Part shown: positions 53,049-61,353 of the stretch, in pieces
Numbering within the stretch: the first letter of the stretch is position 1
Layout: each line of letters opens with the position of its first letter
Assembly: GCF_000413855.1 (NCBI RefSeq)
Contig: NZ_ATGG01000006.1
Span: 157,000-220,999 of the forward strand
Source: Acinetobacter gyllenbergii CIP 110306 = MTCC 11365
GTDB taxonomy: Bacteria; Pseudomonadota; Gammaproteobacteria; Pseudomonadales; Moraxellaceae
DNA: 64,000 nucleotides
Reading direction: 5' to 3'
The notes under the pieces: generated by a model
Told to the model about the DNA's origin: nothing
Databases searched by the model: none
The model's input: the letters and a program-made list of their open reading frames with translations, nothing else
Program-made: the position numbers and the translations under genes

Positions 53049-55484
53049 TTAGTCTTGTTTAGCTTTCGCATTCGACTTTTTCTTTTTCACTTTTTTCTTG
53101 GCTTTCTCTTTGCTTTCAGGCTTGGCCGAGGCTTTCTTCGCAGGCTTTTTGCTATAAGAACTTGGTTTGCTCTTATCCTTTTTCTTACGCACAGGTTTTT
53201 CGCCATCTTCACTGACTTTAGATTGAGTAGAGGGCTGTTTGCCAAATACTTCTTCAGTTGTTGAAGCACGATGCGAGCTAGAAGGGTTCGCAGTACGAGG
53301 TGCTTTCTGGCGAATGACACGACCTAAATGTGTTAATTGCTGAACCAACTGGAAGTCAATTTTACGCTCTTCCAGATTCACGCCTGCCACTTGGATCTTC
53401 ACCTCATCGCCAAGGCTGAATGACTGTCCACGATTCTGACCAATCAAACTTTGGCTGGCTTGATCATACAGGAAGAAGTCTTCACCGAGCTGGCTGACAT
53501 GAATCATGCCATCGACATACAGGTCTTTGAGCGTTACGAATAGACCAAATTCTGTCACCGCACTAATGATACCAACAAACTCATCGCCTAAATGTTGTTG
53601 CATATAATGGCATTTCAACCAAGTCGTCACGCTGCGTGAAGCTTCGTCGGCACGACGTTCAGTTTGAGAGAAATGCTCGCCCGCATCATCTAAAGCAGCA
53701 CCAGACAATGGGTAAGGTTTCTTAGCGAGATAGGCTTTAATGGCACGGTGTAACAATAAATCTGGGTAACGACGAATTGGTGAAGTGAAATGCGTATAGG
53801 CTTCATAAGCAAGACCGTAATGTCCAGCATTGTTCGCACCATAATAGGCTTGCATCATTGAACGTAACAGCACCGCATGGATACTTGGCGCATCTAAACG
53901 ATCTTTGGTCGCTTCAATCACCGCTTGATAATCGGCTTGAGTAGGTTGTTCTGGGAATGGCAAACCGAGCAATTTGACAAAATCACGCACTTTTTGAATA
54001 CGTGAGAATTCAGGTGCCTCATGCACACGATATAACATTGGAATATCATGTTCTAACGAGTATTCAGCTGCGGCAACGTTGGCCAACAACATGCATTCTT
54101 CAATGAGTTTATGCGCATCATTACGAGTACGTGGCAAGATTTCTTTGATGCCGCCTAACTCATCAAAGGTCATGTAGGTTTCAATGGTTTCAAATTCCAT
54201 TGCATGACGTTTGGCGCGCAATTCTTTTAGCGTTTGATACAGTTGGAATAAGGTATTCAGTGATTTATGAATGGTCTTATCTTCAGGGATGGCATGGGTT
54301 GCCCCCTCAAAATATTGTCCTACTTGAGTATAGGTCAAACGTGCCTTTGAATGCATCACCGCAGGGTAGAACTCATAGCCTGTGACTTTACCTGCACGTG
54401 ACAGTTTTAAATCGCAGACCATACACAAGCGATCAACATGTGGATTGAGAGAACACAACCCATTCGACAATGCTTCTGGCAGCATTGGCAAAACAAAGTG
54501 TGGGAAATAAACCGATGTGCCACGTTCTTCAGCTTCCTCATTTAAAGGTGAGTCTAAACGAACATAATGGCTTACATCTGCAATCGCAACCACGACACGG
54601 TAACCACCGCCTGCGCGTTTTTCTGCGAATACGGCATCGTCAAAGTCTCGCGCATCTTCACCATCAATGGTGACCAATGGCAAGTCCCGTAAATCGACAC
54701 GGCCTTTAAGATCTTTCGCCGAAGGTTCTTTAAAACTTTCAGCTTCTTTAATGACGGCCTCAGGGAATTCATAAGGTAGACCAAACTCTAAGATGGTCTG
54801 TGGAATAATAATCTCGGTATCGGCTTTGTCTGCCATCGATTGAACGATGTGACCTGTCGCCAGCTCTTCGCGGGTCGGATAGTCATCAATCGCAACACGC
54901 AGCATATCGCCCACTTTGGCATTGGCGTGTTGAATTAATTCTTTTTCGAGGGTAATCGGTTGATGCTGATTCGGATTGCTCGGCTGAATAAAGTATTCAC
55001 CTTCATGTTCCGCAACTTTACCTATAATCTGTTTGACGCGACGTTGTACCACCTCAGTAATAAAGCCCCAAGCTTTACCTTTACGGTCTACAGAGGTTTG
55101 ACGGACTTTAACGCGATCGCCATTAAACACCAGACGTAACTCACGTTCAGGTAACAAGATATCATCCTGACCTGAGATATTGGCTGTACCTAGACCTTTA
55201 CTATTGATATAGACCGTTGCTTCATGGCTCGGTAAATCGGTTGCAGGCTGGTATTTAAAACCATCCTTCATCAATTGTCCGTCGCGAACCATGGCACTTA
55301 AGCGATGATTCAAGGCATCAATACTTTTTTGATCGGGGATATTAAAGTGGTCAACCAGCTCTGCATGAGATTGTGCAGTTTTTAATTGTTCTAGTGTAGT
55401 TAGAATAAGAGTTCGGCTAGGAATAGGATTATCGTAACGTTGCGCTTCTGCTTTTGCTTCGGGATCGGCCCAATTTTTAGTCAT
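53049..55484 (-). CDS. rnr: Ribonuclease R
   Basis: A 3'-5' exoribonuclease (811 residues) that degrades structured RNA and takes part in rRNA and tmRNA quality control. Order of domains: N-terminal helix-turn-helix-like region, two cold-shock domains, the RNB catalytic domain with TIDGEDARDFDDAVFAE (Mg2+-binding Asp cluster), then the S1 domain at VGIISAVTEFGLFVTLKDLYVDGMIHVSQL. The C-terminal tail of about 75 residues is rich in K, A and S, as usual for RNase R and used there for regulation and ribosome contacts. Confidence 0.95.
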   Translation of the reverse strand: MTKNWADPEAKAEAQRYDNPIPSRTLILTTLEQLKTAQSHAELVDHFNIPDQKSIDALNHRLSAMVRDGQLMKDGFKYQPATDLPSHEATVYINSKGLGTANISGQDDILLPERELRLVFNGDRVKVRQTSVDRKGKAWGFITEVVQRRVKQIIGKVAEHEGEYFIQPSNPNQHQPITLEKELIQHANAKVGDMLRVAIDDYPTREELATGHIVQSMADKADTEIIIPQTILEFGLPYEFPEAVIKEAESFKEPSAKDLKGRVDLRDLPLVTIDGEDARDFDDAVFAEKRAGGGYRVVVAIADVSHYVRLDSPLNEEAEERGTSVYFPHFVLPMLPEALSNGLCSLNPHVDRLCMVCDLKLSRAGKVTGYEFYPAVMHSKARLTYTQVGQYFEGATHAIPEDKTIHKSLNTLFQLYQTLKELRAKRHAMEFETIETYMTFDELGGIKEILPRTRNDAHKLIEECMLLANVAAAEYSLEHDIPMLYRVHEAPEFSRIQKVRDFVKLLGLPFPEQPTQADYQAVIEATKDRLDAPSIHAVLLRSMMQAYYGANNAGHYGLAYEAYTHFTSPIRRYPDLLLHRAIKAYLAKKPYPLSGAALDDAGEHFSQTERRADEASRSVTTWLKCHYMQQHLGDEFVGIISAVTEFGLFVTLKDLYVDGMIHVSQLGEDFFLYDQASQSLIGQNRGQSFSLGDEVKIQVAGVNLEERKIDFQLVQQLTHLGRVIRQKAPRTANPSSSHRASTTEEVFGKQPSTQSKVSEDGEKPVRKKKDKSKPSSYSKKPAKKASAKPESKEKAKKKVKKKKSNAKAKQD

Positions 55485-55701
55485 ATCGTTTCATTTCACA
55501 TCTGGCAGATCGGTTTAGCATAAGTCATCCAAACTCTAACTGCACGTCAAAGATTGCAAGATTCTGTTTATTGTGCCGATCTAAATAAAGGAGATAAGCC
55601 TATATTAACAAGCGTAGCGCTAAAAAATGCTGAAAATATGCGGAAATTGATTAAAAAGTATTTGATTGAACTGAAAAAGCAGAAAAAAACAGGAACATCC
55701 C

Positions 55702-55730
55702 TTGTGTAATGCGGTTTTAGTTTGTATTAT
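55702..55730 (+). promoter_or_regulatory. Promoter of the tRNA cluster
   Basis: TTGTGT (55702-55707) and TATTAT (55725-55730) are separated by 17 nt. Initiation near 55737 lies 8 nt before tRNA-Ser, typical of a tRNA operon. Confidence 0.75.
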
Positions 55731-55744
55731 TGCGCTCGTGTTAC

Positions 55745-55834
55745 GGTGAGATGGGTGAGTGGCTGAAACCACATCCCTGCTAAGGATGCATACGGGTAAC
55801 TGTATCGAGGGTTCGAATCCCTCTCTCACCGCCA
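55745..55834 (+). tRNA. tRNA-Ser (GCT anticodon)
   Basis: 90 nt with encoded CCA. The acceptor GGTGAGA pairs with TCTCACC; the anticodon loop reads CTGCTAA, giving GCU for AGC/AGU serine codons. A long variable arm, as expected for type II tRNA-Ser, and the T-loop GGTTCGAATCC are present. Confidence 0.96.
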
Positions 55835-55845
55835 CTTTACTTAAA

Positions 55846-55922
55846 GCGCTCATAGCTCAGCTGGATAGAGCACTTGGCTACGAACTAAGGGGTCGGGAGT
55901 TCGAATCTCTCTGAGCGCACCA
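55846..55922 (+). tRNA. tRNA-Arg (ACG anticodon), copy 1
   Basis: 77 nt with encoded CCA. The acceptor GCGCTCA pairs with TGAGCGC; the anticodon loop CTACGAA carries ACG, read as ICG after TadA deamination for CGN codons. T-loop AGTTCGAATC is canonical. Eleven nt separate it from tRNA-Ser. Confidence 0.97.
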
Positions 55923-55967
55923 AGTAAAGATTAATGTAACACACGCCTGAATAGGCACATAAGTAAT

Positions 55968-56044
55968 GCGCTCATAGCTCAGCTGGATAGAGCACTTGGC
56001 TACGAACTAAGGGGTCGGGAGTTCGAATCTCTCTGAGCGCACCA
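55968..56044 (+). tRNA. tRNA-Arg (ACG anticodon), copy 2
   Basis: Identical over all 77 nt to copy 1, after a 45-nt spacer of unrelated sequence. It is the last gene of the cluster before the terminator. Confidence 0.97.
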
Positions 56045-56056
56045 ACTTAATAGAAG

Positions 56057-56080
56057 AAACCGCTTAATTGCGGTTTTTTT
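56057..56080. terminator. Terminator of the tRNA cluster
   Basis: The 7-bp stem AAACCGC / GCGGTTT has a TTAATT loop and a T-run downstream, 12 nt after the second tRNA-Arg. It may also end the convergent minus-strand gene at 56092. Confidence 0.9.
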
Positions 56081-56091
56081 GTGCCTGAATT

Positions 56092-56757
56092 TTAGGAGAT
56101 GTAAATCATTAAGCTTTGATAAAGGGTTGAAATAAAATACAGACCAAGTAAAGCAATCAGCGTAACTTTTATTTTCTTTGAACATATCTTTAATAAAATA
56201 GAAATCATAAAAACAATCAATAAACATAGCCAAGCACTAATGAATGTGATGATCCACAGCTTCCAGTTGTGCTTTTGCATTGCAATTGGATCATTGGGTG
56301 CTATTTTATTGTAATTTAGATGAATTAAATCTCCTTTTAGATCCAGATAGTCAATGGCTTTGAGTTGATATTCGGGCGGGTTGTTTTGCATCGGTAGGGT
56401 TTGATAATAATAGATGGTTTGAATTGCCTGAGTGGGCTGTTTCAGCTCTTGTTGGCATAACTTCATTAATTTGACATCACACTGCAGGATCAAAGCGTTA
56501 TTGTGGCTCGTCGGAAGGATGAGTGATGCGCCCACTCGTTCACGACGGATGTAAGCTTCGTTGCTCGAGTCGATGTGTTGGCTTGAGACTTGCCATGTGT
56601 GGTTTCTGGCAAGATCGGCTTGGTGTAAGGCGGTTTGATGCGCTGAACTAAAAATTAATAAAATGATGAAAGAAAAAAGAAAACAGAGGTAGGCATATTT
56701 AAAGTGGTCTGTAATGCTGTCTTCTTCGGTATTGCTTTCGAAAATCGTTCTTTGCAT
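56092..56757 (-). CDS. Membrane protein of unknown function
   Basis: A 221-residue protein that I do not recognise. Helix 1 (YAYLCFLFSFIILLIFSS) lies near residues 22-39, followed by an extracytoplasmic domain of about 130 residues (with a Cys pair spaced as LQCDVKLMKLCQQEL), and two helices at the C-terminus (LWIITFISAWLCLLIVFMISILL and VTLIALLGLYFISTLYQSLMIYI). This topology recalls DUF3592-like proteins, but no motif confirms it. The start MQRTIFESNTEED at 56757 is 35 nt after the AbrB-type gene, so both may be co-transcribed. Confidence 0.65.
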   Translation of the reverse strand: MQRTIFESNTEEDSITDHFKYAYLCFLFSFIILLIFSSAHQTALHQADLARNHTWQVSSQHIDSSNEAYIRRERVGASLILPTSHNNALILQCDVKLMKLCQQELKQPTQAIQTIYYYQTLPMQNNPPEYQLKAIDYLDLKGDLIHLNYNKIAPNDPIAMQKHNWKLWIITFISAWLCLLIVFMISILLKICSKKIKVTLIALLGLYFISTLYQSLMIYIS

Positions 56758-56792
56758 TTGTTTCCTTGTGTTTGAGCTATTTGAACTAGATT

Positions 56793-57833
56793 TTACCTTT
56801 CTGTTTTGTGCTCAAATAAGCGATAAAGATAACCGACCGTCCCGAGTACACCCACCATACGGACTACATGAAATGCGGTTACTATTGGCACGCCAAGCTG
56901 TAATACATTGGCGGTTAATGCCATTTCGGCTACACCTCCTGGGGAAAGGCCTAAACCGAGTGTGGGCAAGGGAATATCGGTCCAGAAGCTGATGCCATAG
57001 GCGAGCAAGGCGGTCAGTAACAGCGCACCTAGATTACTTAAAGCCACAACAGTTAAATAATGAGGTGCAGTCTTGAAAAAGTCAGGCTTAAATTTATTTC
57101 CTAATGACCAACCCAGTAACACTTGGCCTAAATGCAAGATTGGTGTCGGTATTGCCGAGAGGTGAATATCTTGCATTGTCAGTAAAATTGCAACCAATAA
57201 TGCACCAAAGGTCCAGGGATTGGGAAGTTTGTAGTATTGAAAAATACGACTGGCTACATAAGCTAAAAAGGCTAACAGTACAAGGCCGTAACCATCAACA
57301 TCACTGTGGCGACTCATGGTGCTATGATCAATACCGTGCCATCCCATAAATTGATAAAAAAAGGGAATGCTGACCACCACCATTAATACCCGTAAGGTAT
57401 GAGCAGAGGCGACTTTATCGACACGCGCCTGATAGTGTTCGGCTAAATTCGACATCTCATTTGCGCCACCAATAGCCGAAGCAAACCAGGCTGTTTTAAA
57501 GTCTACCTTGCCCCAGCGATATAAGATGACAGAACCTACACCACCTAAACCGAGGGCAAACAGAAGACCCAACAATAAGATATGCCATTGGCTTGCAATG
57601 AGCTGGATCATTTGCGGGGTAAAGTAGAGGCCGAGGGTGAGCCCTAAAATGGACAGGCCAATATTGCGTGCGCTGTGATGACATTCAATAGGCGCATGAT
57701 TAATTTTGAGTAAGGCCGTAATAAATAAAGGTCCGAGTAGCCAAGGCAGGGGGAGATGTAACCATTCGGCAAGATGTGCACCGATGAAGGCAATGGCTAG
57801 ACTCGAAATATATTTGAGGTAGATCATGAGCAC
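56793..57833 (-). CDS. AbrB-family membrane protein (PF05145, TIGR03082-like)
   Basis: A 346-residue, roughly ten-helix membrane protein in two internal repeats, each with a conserved GA.LGGFL-type segment; here IGLSILGLTLGLYFTPQMI and LGWSLGNKFKPDFF, with SAIGGANEMSNLAEHY and LGLSPGGVAEMALTANVL as paired motifs. The family is often misnamed as AbrB transcriptional regulator or ammonia monooxygenase; it is a membrane protein and its transport role is unproven. It follows tctA by 76 nt on the same strand, which suggests a function with the Tct system. Confidence 0.85.
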   Translation of the reverse strand: MLMIYLKYISSLAIAFIGAHLAEWLHLPLPWLLGPLFITALLKINHAPIECHHSARNIGLSILGLTLGLYFTPQMIQLIASQWHILLLGLLFALGLGGVGSVILYRWGKVDFKTAWFASAIGGANEMSNLAEHYQARVDKVASAHTLRVLMVVVSIPFFYQFMGWHGIDHSTMSRHSDVDGYGLVLLAFLAYVASRIFQYYKLPNPWTFGALLVAILLTMQDIHLSAIPTPILHLGQVLLGWSLGNKFKPDFFKTAPHYLTVVALSNLGALLLTALLAYGISFWTDIPLPTLGLGLSPGGVAEMALTANVLQLGVPIVTAFHVVRMVGVLGTVGYLYRLFEHKTER

Positions 57834-57868
57834 AGTCGCTGATAAAGGATGGATAGAACGTGGCTAGA

Positions 57869-57899
57869 AGCCAATAGCTACGTATGATCGCTATTGGCT
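57869..57899 (-). other. Intra-operon stem-loop between tctA and the AbrB-type gene
   Basis: A perfect 10-bp stem AGCCAATAGC / GCTATTGGCT with an 11-nt loop lies in the 76-nt gap. There is no U-tract on the minus strand, so a processing or mRNA-stabilising structure is more likely than a terminator. Confidence 0.5.
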
Positions 57900-57909
57900 G
57901 AATGCATGA

Positions 57910-59409
57910 CTATGAGTTCACTTGCTTACGACTGCGTAACCAGCGGATGAGTGGTAAAACAATCATGATCCCCGCAAGAATCCAGAGCGTTTTAGTGATG
58001 TAACCGTCAAAGAGAATAGAGAGTTCGCCTTGGGAAATAGAAAGCGCTCGACGTAAACTCGACTCCATGAGTTCGCCAAGTACAAAGCCGAGAATAAGTG
58101 CTGAAAGCGGGAAGTTGAGCTTACGTAAAATATAGCCAAACACACCGAGTGCGACCATCAGGATTAGATCGAACATAGTGCTATGAATGGCATAGACACC
58201 CACAAAACTCACTGCTGCGATTGCAGGAAGTAAAATAAAATTGGGTACACTGAGCAGCTTGGCAAAGTATCGAACCAGTGAAATATTCATCAACAGCAAT
58301 AACACACTGGCAATGAAGAGCGAGGCAATCAAGCCCCACACAATCGTTGGCTGTTCGGTAAATAGTTGTGGTCCAGGCGTGATGTTATACAAGGTTAAGG
58401 CCCCTAGCATTACCGCGGTTGTGCCAGAACCAGGTACTCCCAAGGTCAGCATTGGAATAAATGAACCACAGGCAGATGCATTATTTGCAGCTTCAGGGGC
58501 GGCAATACCACGTAAGTCACCATCACCAAATTTACTGTCTTTGCCTGCAAGTTTACGTTCGCTGGTATATGCCATAGCACTGGCAATGGTTGCGCCAGCG
58601 CCAGGTAAAATGCCAACAATGAAGCCCAGAAATGAACTGCGAATGGTTGAGCCGAGGGTGAAACTAAACTCTTTGAGATTAAATAGACTACGCTTGCCTT
58701 GACCTAAGGCTTTCTGCCCAATGCTGGTTTTTTCGAGCATGATCAGGATTTCACTGATACTGAAAAAGCCGATCACGATCGTGGTAAATTGAATGCCATC
58801 ACTGAGACTAACGGAATCAAAAGTAAAGCGGTACACGCCAGTAACAGCATCTACACCAACCGTGGCCAAGAGTAAGCCGATTAAGGCAGAAACAGCTGTT
58901 TTAATTGGCTGATCACTGACAAGGCCGCTTAAGCAAGTCAAGGCAAAAACCATTAGTACGAAATATTCTGCTGGACCAAACACGATGGCCCATTTAGCCA
59001 ATAGAGGAGCAAATAAAATAATACCGAAAATGGCAATCATACTACCAATGAATGAACTCATGGCTGAAAGTGAAAGTGCAATCCCTGCTTTGCCTTGTTT
59101 GGCGAGTGGATAGTCATCAATAGTCGACATGATAGCTGCGGCATCTCCAGGCACATTAATCAAAATTGCAGAAATTCGTCCACCAAACTCACAACCTAAA
59201 TAGACAGCCGCAAGCAGAATTAGTGCACTTTCAGGTGGTAAGCCAAGCGCATAAGCAAAAGGGAGAAGCAAGGCTACGCCGTTAATTGGCCCCAGTCCTG
59301 GCAATAAACCCACAATAGTTCCAATAAATGCGCCGATCAGCGCGATCAATAGGTTTTGTGGTGTCAGTGCGACTTGGAAACCATAGATTAAATATTCAAA
59401 AACATCCAT
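57910..59409 (-). CDS. tctA: Tripartite tricarboxylate transporter permease TctA
   Basis: The large permease subunit of a TTT-family secondary transporter (499 residues, about 11-12 helices). GTIVGLLPGLGPINGVALLLPFAYALGLPPESALILLAAVYLGCEFGGRISAILINVPGD is the strong family signature in the first half, repeated as GFIVGILPGAGATIASAMAYTSER in the second. It works with TctB and a TctC binding protein to take up organic acids such as citrate. It starts 14 nt after tctB. Confidence 0.95.
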   Translation of the reverse strand: MDVFEYLIYGFQVALTPQNLLIALIGAFIGTIVGLLPGLGPINGVALLLPFAYALGLPPESALILLAAVYLGCEFGGRISAILINVPGDAAAIMSTIDDYPLAKQGKAGIALSLSAMSSFIGSMIAIFGIILFAPLLAKWAIVFGPAEYFVLMVFALTCLSGLVSDQPIKTAVSALIGLLLATVGVDAVTGVYRFTFDSVSLSDGIQFTTIVIGFFSISEILIMLEKTSIGQKALGQGKRSLFNLKEFSFTLGSTIRSSFLGFIVGILPGAGATIASAMAYTSERKLAGKDSKFGDGDLRGIAAPEAANNASACGSFIPMLTLGVPGSGTTAVMLGALTLYNITPGPQLFTEQPTIVWGLIASLFIASVLLLLMNISLVRYFAKLLSVPNFILLPAIAAVSFVGVYAIHSTMFDLILMVALGVFGYILRKLNFPLSALILGFVLGELMESSLRRALSISQGELSILFDGYITKTLWILAGIMIVLPLIRWLRSRKQVNS

Positions 59410-59423
59410 TTATTCTTCCTTGA

Positions 59424-59867
59424 TTAACTCAAAAATCCGAGTGGTAATGGCACATCTAAGATGTAATCAAATAAACCGTAGAATAGGCCGCCAAAAATAA
59501 GGCCAGAGATGGCGGAGGCCTTTGGACTCCCTCCAAACAGCATGCCGACAGTGAAGAACATCAATGCAGTTGCAATTGGAAAGCCTAACCATTCAAAAGT
59601 CAGGGCATACATCAGCATCAATAACATCATGACCCCGATTTTCTTTAGTACAGCGACGGTATAGCCGAGATCGATCTGCTCAGTTAGTTTTTGAGGCCTA
59701 AAGGTTAGATAAAGACAAGATAAAATTAAAAGTATTAAGAGCAGGACAGGATAGGGTCTCGGACCTAGTGGGTCATAAGCGATTGGGGCAACATAGCTCC
59801 AAGCCAAATATAGAAGACCAAGGCTGACGAGGCCTAAAGTCCCTGCAAAAATCCTTTCCACGGACAT
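59424..59867 (-). CDS. tctB: Tripartite tricarboxylate transporter small subunit TctB
   Basis: The 147-residue small membrane subunit with four predicted helices (for example IFAGTLGLVSLGLLYLAWSYV and MMLLMLMYALTFEWLGFPIATALMFFTVGMLFGG). GPRPYPVLLLILLILSCLYL and the C-terminal FDYILDVPLPLGFLS are typical. I start at the ATG at 59867 with AAGGAAT in good position; an in-frame ATG at 59924 adds 19 polar residues not seen in the family. Confidence 0.9.
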   Translation of the reverse strand: MSVERIFAGTLGLVSLGLLYLAWSYVAPIAYDPLGPRPYPVLLLILLILSCLYLTFRPQKLTEQIDLGYTVAVLKKIGVMMLLMLMYALTFEWLGFPIATALMFFTVGMLFGGSPKASAISGLIFGGLFYGLFDYILDVPLPLGFLS

Positions 59868-59962
59868 AAAATATTCCTTTTTGCATTCAGATTTAGGCGT
59901 ATTTCGATCCGATCTTGTTGCCATAGAAGATGCGTGATCAAAATACTTTTATTGTTTTCAGA

Positions 59963-60958
59963 TTATTTGGTGATGAGATCGAATTCTTTAGATAAGACAC
60001 GTAATTGATTGGTTTGCTGCATAACAAATTGATCGAGTTCTTCACCTGTCATGGAGAGCGGGAGTAAATCGAATTGCTCTCTGGATTTGGCAAATTTAGG
60101 GTCGGCCATCATTTTTTCAAAAGCGGTTTTCCACCATTGATAGGCTTCATCACTGACTTTAGGGCCGACATAGTAACCTCGTACCACTGGCCATTGGATG
60201 TCATAGCCTTGTTCTTTTGCGGTCGGGATATCAGCCAGTGCATTGGGTAAGCGTTCAGGTGCAAATACAGCCAGTGCGCGTAATTTTCCAGATTTGACAT
60301 GTGGAATCACTTCTGCAATTCCAGCACTGACCACTTGGATATGATTACCTAAAACAGAGGTTACCGCTTCACCACCACCTTCTAGTGCAATATAGGTCAT
60401 CTCTTTAGGGTTAACACCTGCTGCTTTGGCAAGCATCGCTGTCTGCATCCAGTCTTGACCACCGACACTACCGCCAGCACCAAAACTGACAGATTTTGGA
60501 TCTTTTTTGAGGGATGCAACCAAGTCATTTAAATTCTGATACGGCGATTCTGCATTGACGGCAATGACCCCATAATCTGTTCCAACTACAGCTAACCAGC
60601 GAACATCTTTTTCGTTGTATTGTCCGAATTTTCCTTGGGCTAGATTTAGGAGTGAGCCAGTTGAAAAAGCGACAATGGCATTGTTATTGGCAGGATCATT
60701 GGCAACAATTTTATTGTATGCAACAGCCCCAACACCACCCGGCATATAAGTGACACGCATAGGAGAGCTTAAGAGCTCAGTTTCCTTAAATGCATTTTGA
60801 GTGAGTTTGCAGGTGAGATCAAAACCCCCACCAGGTTTCGCAGGCGCAATGCATTCAGGGCGTTTGGGTTCTCCAGTAACCGTTTTATTCTTTGTACATG
60901 CTGTAAGACTTAAGCCTAAAATGATTAAGGTGCTAGAAAAGGTAACTCTTCTTAACAT
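59963..60958 (-). CDS. tctC: TctC/Bug-family substrate-binding lipoprotein
   Basis: The substrate-binding component (331 residues) of the Tct system. MLRRVTFSSTLIILGLSLTAC is a lipoprotein signal with Cys at residue 21, so it is membrane-tethered in the periplasm. The mature domain has Bug-family features: PAKPGGGFDLTCKLTQ at the ligand site, TYMPGGVGAVAYNKIV, and SFGAGGSVGGQDWMQTAML. The start at 60958 has GGAGACA upstream. In-frame ATGs at 60997 and nearby would place the signal far from the N-terminus. The substrate is probably a carboxylate. Confidence 0.92.
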   Translation of the reverse strand: MLRRVTFSSTLIILGLSLTACTKNKTVTGEPKRPECIAPAKPGGGFDLTCKLTQNAFKETELLSSPMRVTYMPGGVGAVAYNKIVANDPANNNAIVAFSTGSLLNLAQGKFGQYNEKDVRWLAVVGTDYGVIAVNAESPYQNLNDLVASLKKDPKSVSFGAGGSVGGQDWMQTAMLAKAAGVNPKEMTYIALEGGGEAVTSVLGNHIQVVSAGIAEVIPHVKSGKLRALAVFAPERLPNALADIPTAKEQGYDIQWPVVRGYYVGPKVSDEAYQWWKTAFEKMMADPKFAKSREQFDLLPLSMTGEELDQFVMQQTNQLRVLSKEFDLITK

Positions 60959-61296
60959 GCTCAGTATGTCTCCATTCATCATTGTTTTAATATGCAAAAT
61001 GCATATATTTTATCTAAGCGTCATTGCTTGATTATTGGGGTTGATATAAGAAGATTTAAAAATAGCTCTTCTCTATTTTTAATGCATTAAAAGGTGCGTA
61101 AAAAGGTTAGCATTATTGCTTGGGTTGTAGAGATTCTTTTTTTAAATATAATTTTTTGAATAATTTATTTTTGAAATAAATATTGTTTTTATTGGTTAAA
61201 TTAAAATATTTTAATTTCTTATTTATCAATATAGGACGCTGTGTTTGATATTTTAGGTTATTCGTTCTTATTATATTACAAATAATTTTCTGTGGA
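60959..61296. other. AT-rich upstream region of tctC
   Basis: No gene is supported here. It must hold the tctCBA promoter but no clear hexamers were picked out against the very high A/T content. A perfect 20-nt palindrome AAATTAAAATATTTTAATTT is at 61198-61217, made only of A and T, so it may be chance. Confidence 0.5.
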
Positions 61297-61327
61297 TGTA
61301 AAAAGCCTAAAGTTTATGGGCTTTAGA
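61297..61327 (-). terminator. Terminator of the porin gene
   Basis: AAAGCC / GGCTTT (61302-61307 and 61319-61324) forms a stem with an 11-nt loop. On the minus strand it is followed by TTTTTACA. It lies 27 nt beyond the porin stop. Confidence 0.7.
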
Positions 61328-61353
61328 CTTGTTGGAGGGATTATATTTTTGTT

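Noticed and set aside
55620..55853. Minus-strand frame of 77 codons
   Set aside because: It runs antisense through tRNA-Ser and its promoter; the similarity of its translation (REGFEPSI) to common spurious predictions reflects tRNA sequence.
56000..56233. Minus-strand frame of 77 codons
   Set aside because: It covers the second tRNA-Arg in antisense (CAQRDSNSRP) and the end of the unknown membrane protein gene in another frame.
61198..61217. Perfect 20-nt A/T palindrome upstream of tctC
   Set aside because: It is made of A and T only within very AT-rich DNA, where such palindromes arise by chance; not reported as an operator.
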